From: Chiayiivirga flava
Lineage (GTDB): Bacteria; Pseudomonadota; Gammaproteobacteria; Xanthomonadales; Xanthomonadaceae
Length of the DNA stretch: 64,000 nucleotides
Assembly (NCBI RefSeq): GCF_014202825.1
Contig: NZ_JACHHP010000001.1
Location: 620,001 to 684,000 of the forward strand
Direction of reading: 5' to 3'
Below, one piece after another: positions 29,162 through 36,609 of this stretch. The notes beneath the pieces are model-generated. The model had not been told where the DNA came from and ran no database searches. It saw only the letters and a list, made by a program, of their open reading frames with translations. Made by a program: the position numbers and the translations under genes. Within the stretch, counting starts at the first letter, position 1. Each line of letters begins with the position of its first letter.

Positions 29162-30175
29162 TCAGTCGCCCATCAGCTTCTGGCGGTGCTCCCAGCGCTC
29201 CTGCGCGTCCAGGCACAGCGTCGCGATCGGCCGCGCTTCCAGACGCTCCACGCCAATCTCTTCGCCGGTTTCCTCGCAATAGCCGTAGGCCCCGTCCTCG
29301 ATGCGCTTGAGCGCCTTGTCGATCTTCGAGATCAGCTTGCGGTAGCGATCGCGCGTGCGCAGTTCGAGCGAGTTCTCGGTCTCGCGCGTGGCGCGCTCGG
29401 CGTCGTCGCCGACATCGCGCACTTCCTCGCGCAGGTTGTCGATGGTCTGCTTGGATTCCTCGACGAGCTCCGCGCGCCAGTTGATCAGCTTCTGGCGGAA
29501 ATACTCGAGCTGCGAGGGATTCATGTATTCCTCGCTCGCCGAGGGCTTGTACCCCGGCGGCAGGTCCACGCGCTGCGCCACGGCGAGCGGCGGGGGTTCG
29601 TTCTGCGAGATGACGCGGTTGGGTTTCACGGCCTTGGCGCGGGCACCGTCGACGTTGCGCGGTGCGGCCGGCTTGGCGGCCGGGGCGGAATCCTTCGATA
29701 CTGCGGCAGTCATTGCGCTCCCTGCGGATGTTGCGGCGTCCGCGCTCCTGCCCTTGGCGGGCGCAGCGGATTTCACCGGGGCGGCGGCCTTGGCAGGCTT
29801 GGCCGCCACCACCGGCGGCGCCTTCGCAGGCGTCACCAGCTTGACGATTTTTTCGGCCAGTCGCTTGACCGGCCCCTTCTTCGCGGCGGCAGCCGCGGGT
29901 TTTGCCTTGACGGCGGACTTTGCCGGCGGCTTGGCTGCAGGCTTCGCTGCGGGCCGGGGCGCGGGCTTGGCCTTGCTCGCCGCCTTGCCCCTGGCGGGCG
30001 CGGGCTTGGCGGCCGCTTTTTTCGCCGCGGGCTTGGCCTTGGCGACGGGTTTTGCCGGCGCCTTGCGTGCGGGCGCTGCCTTGGTCGCGGGCTTGGCGGC
30101 CTTCGCCGCAGGCTTCGCGGGCTTCTTCGCCGCCTTGGCAGCGGGCTTCTTCGAGGGTTTGGGTTTGGCTGCCAC
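29162..30175 (-). CDS. dksA: RNA polymerase-binding protein DksA with a long Lys/Ala/Pro-rich N-terminal tail
   Basis: DksA binds the RNA polymerase secondary channel and, with ppGpp, retunes rRNA and stress promoters. The DksA core is residues 217-337: coiled coil, tip sequence DDAERA (the DxxDxA motif with Glu at the second acidic position), and the zinc-finger fold. Only two of the four zinc cysteines remain: Cys300, Thr303, Cys321, Ala324, the pattern known from zinc-independent DksA2 of Pseudomonas. Before it lie about 190 residues of AKPAAK-type repeats resembling histone H1 tails. The GTG at 30175 has AAGG eight bases upstream. relA is in the same window. Confidence 0.92.
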   Translation of the reverse strand: MAAKPKPSKKPAAKAAKKPAKPAAKAAKPATKAAPARKAPAKPVAKAKPAAKKAAAKPAPARGKAASKAKPAPRPAAKPAAKPPAKSAVKAKPAAAAAKKGPVKRLAEKIVKLVTPAKAPPVVAAKPAKAAAPVKSAAPAKGRSADAATSAGSAMTAAVSKDSAPAAKPAAPRNVDGARAKAVKPNRVISQNEPPPLAVAQRVDLPPGYKPSASEEYMNPSQLEYFRQKLINWRAELVEESKQTIDNLREEVRDVGDDAERATRETENSLELRTRDRYRKLISKIDKALKRIEDGAYGYCEETGEEIGVERLEARPIATLCLDAQERWEHRQKLMGD

Positions 30176-30215
30176 GATGAGGGCCTTGTGTTTCCTTGAG
30201 CCGCAGCGGTCGGGT

Positions 30216-30244
30216 GTTATAGCGTAGACACATGACCGCAGCAA
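30216..30244 (-). promoter_or_regulatory. sigma70-type promoter of dksA
   Basis: On the minus strand TTGCTG (30239-30244), exactly 17 bases, and TATAAC (30216-30221). Start near 30209, giving a leader of about 34 bases before the dksA GTG. Confidence 0.6.
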
Positions 30245-30287
30245 GCGAATCCGCCCATTGTACCGTGTGGCGCCACGGCGTGCGCCG

Positions 30288-30524
30288 ATGACCTCGCCTG
30301 CGGTCATCCTGCTGCGCGGCTACAAGCGTTTCATCAGCCCGCTGCTCGGACAGCATTGCCGGTTTTATCCCAGCTGCTCGGAATACGCGATGCAGGCGAT
30401 CGAACGCCACGGCCACGTGCGCGGCATCTGGCTCGGCGCGCGGCGCCTGGTGCGCTGCCATCCGCTGTGCGAAGGCGGCCACGATCCCGTGCCCGACAGC
30501 TGGCCACCGCCGAAGCGGCGCTGA
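30288..30524 (+). CDS. yidD: membrane protein insertion efficiency factor YidD
   Basis: A 78-residue amphipathic peripheral membrane protein that assists YidC/Sec insertion. It shows the family core [27 protein letters not shown] with conserved cysteines, followed by [29 protein letters not shown]. The ATG at 30288 was chosen because it gives the usual short lead. In most bacteria it sits between rnpA and yidC; here it is between dksA and pyrC, 78 bases before pyrC and on the same strand. Confidence 0.94.
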   Translation: MTSPAVILLRGYKRFISPLLGQHCRFYPSCSEYAMQAIERHGHVRGIWLGARRLVRCHPLCEGGHDPVPDSWPPPKRR

Positions 30525-30602
30525 ATCGGCGCCGCGCCTGCGTCCGGTCGCACGCGACACGGACGTATCATGTGCGCTGCCGTTCCACTACCGGGAAGCG
30601 CC

Positions 30603-31955
30603 GTGAGCGATTGGTTGATCCGCAACGCCCGCCTCGTCAACGAAGGTCGCCAGTTCGACGCCGACCTGCGCATCCGCGGCGGCCGCATCGAACGCATCGA
30701 CGGCAATCTCGATGCCCGCCCCGGCGAACAGGTGCTCGATGCGCACGGCCGCTGGCTGCTGCCCGGCATGGTCGACGACCAGGTGCACTTCCGCGAGCCC
30801 GGGCTCGAACACAAGGGCGATTTGGCCACCGAATCGTCGGCCGCGGTGGCCGGCGGCATCACCACCGTGATGGAAATGCCCAACACCAGACCGCCGACGC
30901 TCGACGCCGTCGCGCTGCAGGACAAGTACGACCGCGCCGCCGGCCGCTGCCGCGCCAACTTCGGTTTCTACATGGGCGCCAGCAACGACAATCTCGCGCA
31001 CATCCAGCGCGTCGATCCGAAGGCGACGCCCGGCATCAAGGTGTTCATGGGCGCGTCGACCGGCAACATGCTGGTCGACGATCCGGCCATCCTCGATGCG
31101 ATCTTCCGCGACGCGCCGACGCCGATCATCACGCACTGCGAGGACACGCCGACCATCGACGCCACGATGGCGCAGTTCCGCGCGAAGTACGACGACGCGC
31201 TGACCCCGGACATGCACCCGGACATCCGCTCGCGCGAGGCCTGCATCAAGTCCACGCGCCTGGCGCTGGAGCTCGCGCGCGGCCACGGCACGCGCCTGCA
31301 CGTGCTGCACATCAGCACCGCCGACGAACTGGCGTTGTTCGAACGTGGTCCGCTGGTGGACGCCAACGGCAAGCGCCGCAAGCAGATCACCGCCGAAACC
31401 TGCATCCATTTCCTGCGCTTCGACCGCCGCGACTACGCAACGCGCGGCAACTTCATCAAGTGCAATCCCGCGATCAAGGAATCGAGCGACCGCGAGGCGC
31501 TGATCGCCGCGCTGGTCGACGACACCATCGACGTGCTGGCCACCGACCACGCACCGCACACGCTGGAAGAAAAGCAGCAGCCCTACATCACCGCACCCTC
31601 CGGCCTGCCGCTGGTGCAGGACGCGCTGCTCGCGGCGCTGGAGCTGGTGCACGAAGGTCGTGTCTCGCTGCTGCAGATCGTCGACAAGCTGGCGCACGCG
31701 CCGGTGCAGCTGTTCGACGTGAAGGAGCGCGGCTATCTGCGCGAAGGCTATTTTGCCGACCTCGTATTGGTCGATCCGCAGGCCGGGCACATGGTGGAGC
31801 GTGCGAACGTGTTGTCGAAGTGCGGCTGGTCGCCGTTCGAGGGCGTGCGGTTCCGTTCGCGGATCGATGCCGCGTTCGTCAACGGCGAGCTGGCGTGGGA
31901 CGGGCAGCGGCTCATCGGTGCGCCGAACGGGCAGCGGCTGGAGTTTGCGCGTTGA
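30603..31955 (+). CDS. pyrC: dihydroorotase, class I, with Gln in place of the first metal-binding His
   Basis: Catalyses ring closure of carbamoyl aspartate in pyrimidine synthesis. The 450-residue amidohydrolase has the N-terminal beta segment, MVDDQVHFREPG, GIKVFMGAST with the lysine expected to be carboxylated, THCED, LHVLHISTADE, KCNPAIKESSDREAL, ATDHAPHTLEEK and PSGLPLVQ. The usual metal pair HxH is Gln60-Val-His62 here. I recall the same DDQVHF string in Xanthomonas enzymes, so it looks like a lineage subtype rather than damage. The GTG at 30603 follows GGAAG. Mature activity is inferred. Confidence 0.93.
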   Translation: MSDWLIRNARLVNEGRQFDADLRIRGGRIERIDGNLDARPGEQVLDAHGRWLLPGMVDDQVHFREPGLEHKGDLATESSAAVAGGITTVMEMPNTRPPTLDAVALQDKYDRAAGRCRANFGFYMGASNDNLAHIQRVDPKATPGIKVFMGASTGNMLVDDPAILDAIFRDAPTPIITHCEDTPTIDATMAQFRAKYDDALTPDMHPDIRSREACIKSTRLALELARGHGTRLHVLHISTADELALFERGPLVDANGKRRKQITAETCIHFLRFDRRDYATRGNFIKCNPAIKESSDREALIAALVDDTIDVLATDHAPHTLEEKQQPYITAPSGLPLVQDALLAALELVHEGRVSLLQIVDKLAHAPVQLFDVKERGYLREGYFADLVLVDPQAGHMVERANVLSKCGWSPFEGVRFRSRIDAAFVNGELAWDGQRLIGAPNGQRLEFAR

Positions 31956-32005
31956 TTTTCAAGATGTGTGGGTTACCCGACGAACGATGGCAACCCCACA
32001 GCCCC

Positions 32006-32105
32006 CGTCGTCTCGGCGAACGCCAGGACCCAGCGGCGTGGCTCTCCGCAACCGATCGCCCCGGCAAACAACGCCACTGGGTCCCGGCGTTCGCCGGGAC
32101 GACGG
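32006..32105. repeat. inverted pair of family-B palindromes reaching the M23 start codon
   Basis: A diverged copy (32006-32033, CGTCGTCTCGGCGAACGCCA...) faces an intact inverse copy (32077-32105) across 43 bases. The last G of the second copy is the first base of the GTG start of the M23 peptidase gene. The pair fills the pyrC-M23 gap. Confidence 0.88.
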
Positions 32106-32971
32106 TGCGGGGTCGTCTGCGCCGCGCGCAGTCCGATTCACGTTTCGGCAGGTTCGTTGCGGTCGCACTTGCGATAGCGGCCGCGCTCGCAGGCACGACC
32201 GCCACCGCCGCCAACACCGTCACGCTGCCCGAACGCGCCAGTCAGGGCCAACTCCTCGTCGGCCAGACCACGCCCGGCAGCACGGTGAAACTGCGCGAAC
32301 GCACATTGAAGGTCGACCCCGACGGCCACTTCGTCTTCGGCATCGGCCGCGACGAAGCCCGCAATGCGCCCGTGGACATCACCTTCCCGGACGGCGAGAC
32401 GCGTCGCATCGCGGTGCAGGTGCTCAAGCGCGACTGGCCCATCGAGCGCGTGAACGGCGTGCCGCAGTCCACCGTCGATCCGCCGCCCGCGATCGCCGCC
32501 CGCATCGCGCGCGAACAGGCGGCCGTGGCGAAGGAACGCAGCCGCGACGACGCGCGCAGCGATTTCGCGCAGGGTTTTGTCTGGCCGGTGCAGGGCCGCA
32601 TCAGCGGACGCTTCGGTCGTCAGCGCATCTACAACGGCTCGCCGAACGCACCGCATTCGGGCACCGACATCGCCGCGCCGGCCGGCACCGCGGTGCGCGC
32701 GCCGGCGGCCGGGATCGTCACCTTCGCCGACAGGGATCTCTACCTCACCGGTGGCACGCTGCTGATCGACCACGGGCACGGCGTGTCGTCGTCGTTCCTG
32801 CACCTGTCGCGCATCGACGTGAGCGTCGGCCAGCGCGTGGAACGCGGCGAGACGGTGGCCGCCGTCGGTGCCACCGGCCGCGCCACCGGACCGCATCTGC
32901 ACTGGGGACTCAACTGGCTCGACGTGCGGCTCGATCCGCAGCTGCTCGAACTGCCGCCGCCCGGCCGCTGA
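32105..32971 (+). CDS. exported M23 family metallopeptidase
   Basis: A 288-residue peptidoglycan endopeptidase-like protein. It has a signal peptide (RRAQ...FGRFVAVALAIAAALAGTTATA), a small N-terminal beta domain (about 35-120; PERASQGQLLVGQTTPGSTV), a short helical linker rich in Arg and Glu, and an M23 domain (about 165-285). Zinc ligands: His and Asp in PHSGTDIAAPAG, and the HLHWG motif near the end. All ligands are present, so it is probably active. The GTG at 32105 is the only start that keeps the signal peptide, and it lies on the edge of a palindrome. It follows pyrC. Confidence 0.85.
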   Translation: MRGRLRRAQSDSRFGRFVAVALAIAAALAGTTATAANTVTLPERASQGQLLVGQTTPGSTVKLRERTLKVDPDGHFVFGIGRDEARNAPVDITFPDGETRRIAVQVLKRDWPIERVNGVPQSTVDPPPAIAARIAREQAAVAKERSRDDARSDFAQGFVWPVQGRISGRFGRQRIYNGSPNAPHSGTDIAAPAGTAVRAPAAGIVTFADRDLYLTGGTLLIDHGHGVSSSFLHLSRIDVSVGQRVERGETVAAVGATGRATGPHLHWGLNWLDVRLDPQLLELPPPGR

Positions 32972-32977
32972 CGCGGC

Positions 32978-33106
32978 TCAGGCCACGTCGTGGCGCAGAT
33001 AATCGAACAGCCCGACACCCGCTACCACCGTGCCGCCGAGCAGACCCGCCGCAACCAGTTGAGGCTTTTCCAGGTATCGCGGTTGCGCGTGAGGCACGTC
33101 CCTCAT
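32978..33106 (-). CDS. possible 42-residue single-pass membrane protein
   Basis: The frame reads RYLEKPQLVAAGLLGGTVVA then GVGLFDYLRHDVA, a plausible transmembrane helix with a basic N-flank. The only ATG (33106) lies inside a family-A palindrome. The gene may be real, or it may be the 3' end of a longer gene whose start was replaced by the palindrome pair. It is on the same strand as hinT and ends seven bases from the M23 stop. Unrecognised. Confidence 0.4.
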   Translation of the reverse strand: MRDVPHAQPRYLEKPQLVAAGLLGGTVVAGVGLFDYLRHDVA

Positions 33107-33211
33107 CCGCCCTGCCGGGCACCTTCTCCCGGCGGGAGAAGGAACGCCGGATTGCACGCGTTCGCTCGTCCTTCTCCCCTCGGGAGAAGGTGCCGAAGGC
33201 GGATGAGGGAA
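33100..33211. repeat. inverted pair of family-A-like palindromes
   Basis: CCTCATCCGCCCTGCCGGGC... (33100-33144) faces its inverse (33169-33211, ...GAAGGCGGATGAGGG) across about 25 bases. The internal hairpin is CTTCTCCCGGCGGGAGAAG. It is a variant of the family at 5.1 kb with ATCCGCC in place of TTCCGCC. Confidence 0.85.
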
Positions 33212-33261
33212 ATACCTGCCGGTTCGCGATAGCCATGATCGAGCCGACTCTCCGAGCCACC

Positions 33262-33606
33262 TTATCCCGGCGGCCACGCCATCCGGCGGCCCGCCAGCAG
33301 ATGCAGATGGATGTGATACACCGACTGCCCGCCGTCCTGATTGCAGTTGAACACGGTGCGGTACCCCGCCTCCGCAAACCCTTCCCGTTTCGCGAATGCA
33401 GCAGCCGCCAGCACCAGCCTGCCGACCAATTCGGCCTGGCCCGGTTGCACATCGTTCAAGGTCGCGATCGGCGTTTTCGGAATGAACAACACGTGCACCG
33501 GCGCCTGCGGGTTCACATCATGGAACGCGAGCACGTGCTCGTCCTCGTACGCGACGCGCGCGGGGATTTCGCGGCGGAGGATCTTGTCGAAGATGGTGTC
33601 TGGCAT
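33262..33606 (-). CDS. hinT: HIT family protein, HinT-like purine nucleoside phosphoramidase
   Basis: A 114-residue histidine-triad hydrolase acting on AMP-lysine or similar phosphoramidates. It begins MPDTIFDKILRREIPARVAY, contains LAFHDVNPQAPVHVLFIPK, and the triad HIHLHLL with His98, His100 and His102. The length is normal. The start at 33606 has no strong Shine-Dalgarno. It lies between recR and the palindrome pair on the minus strand. Confidence 0.94.
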   Translation of the reverse strand: MPDTIFDKILRREIPARVAYEDEHVLAFHDVNPQAPVHVLFIPKTPIATLNDVQPGQAELVGRLVLAAAAFAKREGFAEAGYRTVFNCNQDGGQSVYHIHLHLLAGRRMAWPPG

Positions 33607-33747
33607 GGCGGCAGAAGAGGAGTGAGTGGGGAGGAGTGAGAAACCAGTGGGGACGGCCCGGTGCACTTTAACTCCATCGGCCCCGGCAAACGCGCCACCC
33701 GCAATGCCTTCACGCGTGACTCGTTCCTCGCTACGTGTTTCCCGCGC

Positions 33748-34344
33748 TCAGACATCAAGGCGCGAGCCGAACGCATGCGCCAGCGTACCGCGGTCGATGT
33801 ATTCGAGTTCGCCGCCGAGCGGCACGCCGTGCGCGAGCCGGCTGGGGCGCACGCCGTGCTGGCGCGCTACCTGTGCGAGATAGTGCGCGGTGGCCTCGCC
33901 TTCGACGGTGGGATTGGTGGCGATGATGAGCTCGGTCACTTCGCCTTCGGCGAGCCGCGCGGAGAGCAGGTCCAGGCCCAGCTCCTTCGGTCCGAGACCG
34001 TCGAGCGGCGACAATCGGCCGAGCAGCACGAAATAGTGGCCGCGGTATCCCGTGGCCTGTTCGATCGCGGCCTGGTCGGCCGGCATCTCGACCACGCACA
34101 GCTGCTGCGCCTCGCGCGACGCGTTGCGGCACAGCGCGCAAACCTCGCTTTCGCTGAAATTGCGGCAGCGTTGGCAGTTGCCGATGCGCTGCATGGCGTC
34201 GCCGAGCTTGGTGGCCAGGCGTCGGCCGCCGTCGCGGTTGCGTTCGAGCAGATGATGCGCCATGCGCTGCGCGGTCTTGGCGCCGACGCCGGGCAGGCAA
34301 CGCAGCGCTTCGATGAGTTCGTCGAGGAGAGTGGAGGAACTCAT
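33748..34344 (-). CDS. recR: recombination mediator protein RecR
   Basis: RecR works with RecF and RecO to load RecA at gaps. The 198-residue protein has an N-terminal helix-hairpin-helix ([20 protein letters not shown]), a four-cysteine zinc motif at about residues 57-72 (CQRC...CALC), and a Toprim domain with [22 protein letters not shown] and [14 protein letters not shown]. It is third in the dnaX-ybaB-recR unit, 58 bases after ybaB. The 141 bases down to hinT show no gene. Confidence 0.96.
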   Translation of the reverse strand: MSSSTLLDELIEALRCLPGVGAKTAQRMAHHLLERNRDGGRRLATKLGDAMQRIGNCQRCRNFSESEVCALCRNASREAQQLCVVEMPADQAAIEQATGYRGHYFVLLGRLSPLDGLGPKELGLDLLSARLAEGEVTELIIATNPTVEGEATAHYLAQVARQHGVRPSRLAHGVPLGGELEYIDRGTLAHAFGSRLDV

Positions 34345-34402
34345 GCGGAGGCCACGTCAAGCCCGCCTGCCGCACGGGCGTCACGGGCGCGCAGCATGCG
34401 CA

Positions 34403-34729
34403 TCAGAACATGCCGGGCAGCTTCATGCCCGGCGGAATCGGCATGCCGGCGGTGGCCTGCGCCATGCGCTTCTGGGTTTCCTGGTTGACCTTGTTCACGG
34501 CGTCGTTGAAGGCCGCGGCGATCAGGTCTTCGAGCATTTCCAGGTCGTCCGCAGCCGTCTTGTCGATGCGCACGCGGCGCACGTCCATCTTGCCGGTGAG
34601 CGTGATCTGCACCATGCCGGCTCCGGCCTGGCCGTTCACTTCGAGCTGGGCGAGTTCCTCCTGCGCGCGCTGCATGTTTTCCTGCATCTTCTGCGCCTGC
34701 TGCATCAGGTTGCCGAGTTGTCCGCGCAT
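34403..34729 (-). CDS. ybaB: YbaB/EbfC family nucleoid-associated protein
   Basis: A 108-residue DNA-binding protein with the helical N-terminus LGNLMQQAQKMQENMQRAQE and the tweezer core VTLTGKMDVRRVRIDK-like region, ending in a Met/Pro-rich tail (GMPIPPGMKLPGMF). It binds DNA as a dimer and often sits between dnaX and recR, as here. The ATG at 34729 follows AGGAG with six bases between; an adjacent GTG is less likely. Confidence 0.94.
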   Translation of the reverse strand: MRGQLGNLMQQAQKMQENMQRAQEELAQLEVNGQAGAGMVQITLTGKMDVRRVRIDKTAADDLEMLEDLIAAAFNDAVNKVNQETQKRMAQATAGMPIPPGMKLPGMF

Positions 34730-34787
34730 CACGTTCTCCTGGAATGTCGATCGAATGTGGAATGGACCGCGTGCGGCCGCACGCCGC

Positions 34788-36542
34788 TCAACGCTCGTCG
34801 AGCGGCCGCACCGAATCGGGGACGATGCGTGCGCCGTTCTGCATCAGGCGCTGCACCGTGGGGTCGTTCGCGAACGCGGCTTCGGCTTCGACCTGGCGCT
34901 GGTCGCGTTCGCGTGCGGTGCGGTGGTGCAGCGTTTCCGCACCGGCCGCGCCGCGGGGCGCGGCGGTGGTGAATTCGAGCCGCGGAGGCGTGCCGAGCAC
35001 GTCGCCGAGCGCGGCGGCGATCTGCGCGTCGAGCGCCGGGTTGCGGAAGATGTCCTGTGCCGGCGGAAGATGCAGCCGCAGCGTGTTGTCGACGTAGGCG
35101 ATGAACGTGGCGTGGTCGATGACGGTCCGCGCCGGGCCGCGCAGGCTGGTGGCGCGCAGGGCATCGAGCCAGTCGTCGTTGTTGCGCAGCGGCATGGCCG
35201 GCGATCGCGGCGGCGCTGCCTCGTGGATCGAGCGCACGGGCGCGGGCGCGTCGCCCGCTGCACGCGGTACTGCGGGCTCGACGGCAGGCGTGGATGCAGT
35301 GGTATCTGCAATGCGATGCGGTGTGGGGGGCGCTGCGGACCGGTATGGCCCGTCACCAAGCGCGGCGCGCGCCGCGTCGACTGCGGCCGCGCGCGTCGGC
35401 GCGTCGCGGACGGTCGCCGCGACAGGCTCACGCTGCGGCGCCGCCACCCTCGCCGACCCGCCCTGTGCCGGCCGGAACGCCAGCATGCGCAGCAGGGTCA
35501 TGTCGAAACCCACGCGCAGACTCGGCGCAAGGCTGAGGTCGCGGCGCCCGTGCAGTGCCATCTGGTACCAGAGCTGGATCAGCTCGGGCGACACCGTCGA
35601 CGCGATGCCCGGAAGATCGATGCGGTCGTCGCCGATCTCGATGCCGGGCACCAGCTGCAGCAGCTGCACCCGGTGCAGCGCCTGCGCCAGCTCGTCCAGC
35701 GCGGATCCGAAATCCGGCGCGAAGCCGGCGATGCGTTCGGCCACCTCCATGAGTCCCGGTCCGTCGCCGGCCGACAGCGCGGCGAGCAGCGCGCCGACCT
35801 GGGTGCGGTCGACGGTGCCGAGCATCGTGCGCACGTCGTCCTCGACGAGCGCGCCGTTGCCGAATGCGAGCGCCTGGTCGAGCAGCGACAGCCCGTCGCG
35901 CAGGCTGCCGTCGGCGCCGCGCGCGAGCAGCGCGATGGAGCCTGTGTCGTGCGTCACACCCTCGGCCGCGAGGATGGCGTCCATCTGGCCCGCGATCTGC
36001 GCTTCCGTGAGGCGTTTGAGGTTGAACTGCAGGCAGCGCGACAGCACGGTGACCGGCAGCTTCTGCGGATCGGTGGTCGCGAGCAGGAACTTCACGTGCT
36101 CGGGCGGCTCCTCCAGCGTCTTGAGCAGCGCGTTGAACGCGTTTTTCGACAGCATGTGCACCTCGTCGATGAGGTACACCTTGTAGCGGCCGCGCGTGGG
36201 CATGTATTGCGCGTTGTCGATCACCTCGCGCACGTCGTCGACGCCGGTGTTGCTCGCGGCGTCGATTTCCAGCAGATCGACGAAGCGGCCCTGGTCGACC
36301 GCCGTGCACACCTCGCACACGCCGCACGGTTCCGCGCCGACGCCCTTTTCGCAGTTCAGGCTCTTGGCGAAGATGCGCGCGATGGTGGTCTTGCCGACCC
36401 CGCGCGTGCCGGTGAACAAAAAGGCGTGGTGCACCTTCCCCGATTCGAGCGCGTTGCTGAGCGCACGCACCACGTGTTCCTGCCCGACGAGTTCGGCGAA
36501 GCGGCGCGGACGCCATTTGCGGGCGAGGACGAGATAGGACAT
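34788..36542 (-). CDS. dnaX: DNA polymerase III subunits gamma and tau
   Basis: The clamp-loader ATPase of the replicase, 584 residues. Domain I has LARKWRPRRFAELVGQEHVV, Walker A GTRGVGKTT, the four-cysteine zinc module (LNCEKGVGAEPCGVCEVC), the Walker B segment VYLIDEVHMLS, the sensor-1 region LLATTDPQKLP and SRCLQFNLKRL. Domain III ends near residue 365; a low-complexity Ala/Pro linker and a tau-specific tail follow. I did not see a slippery A-rich heptamer, so a short gamma form by frameshifting is not evident. A ybaB-recR unit follows. Confidence 0.95.
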   Translation of the reverse strand: MSYLVLARKWRPRRFAELVGQEHVVRALSNALESGKVHHAFLFTGTRGVGKTTIARIFAKSLNCEKGVGAEPCGVCEVCTAVDQGRFVDLLEIDAASNTGVDDVREVIDNAQYMPTRGRYKVYLIDEVHMLSKNAFNALLKTLEEPPEHVKFLLATTDPQKLPVTVLSRCLQFNLKRLTEAQIAGQMDAILAAEGVTHDTGSIALLARGADGSLRDGLSLLDQALAFGNGALVEDDVRTMLGTVDRTQVGALLAALSAGDGPGLMEVAERIAGFAPDFGSALDELAQALHRVQLLQLVPGIEIGDDRIDLPGIASTVSPELIQLWYQMALHGRRDLSLAPSLRVGFDMTLLRMLAFRPAQGGSARVAAPQREPVAATVRDAPTRAAAVDAARAALGDGPYRSAAPPTPHRIADTTASTPAVEPAVPRAAGDAPAPVRSIHEAAPPRSPAMPLRNNDDWLDALRATSLRGPARTVIDHATFIAYVDNTLRLHLPPAQDIFRNPALDAQIAAALGDVLGTPPRLEFTTAAPRGAAGAETLHHRTARERDQRQVEAEAAFANDPTVQRLMQNGARIVPDSVRPLDER

Positions 36543-36609
36543 GGCAACCGGTTCGGACAGCGAACCGGCATTGTCCCACCGGGGACCGGTGGGGCCAAGC
36601 GCGGGCGTA

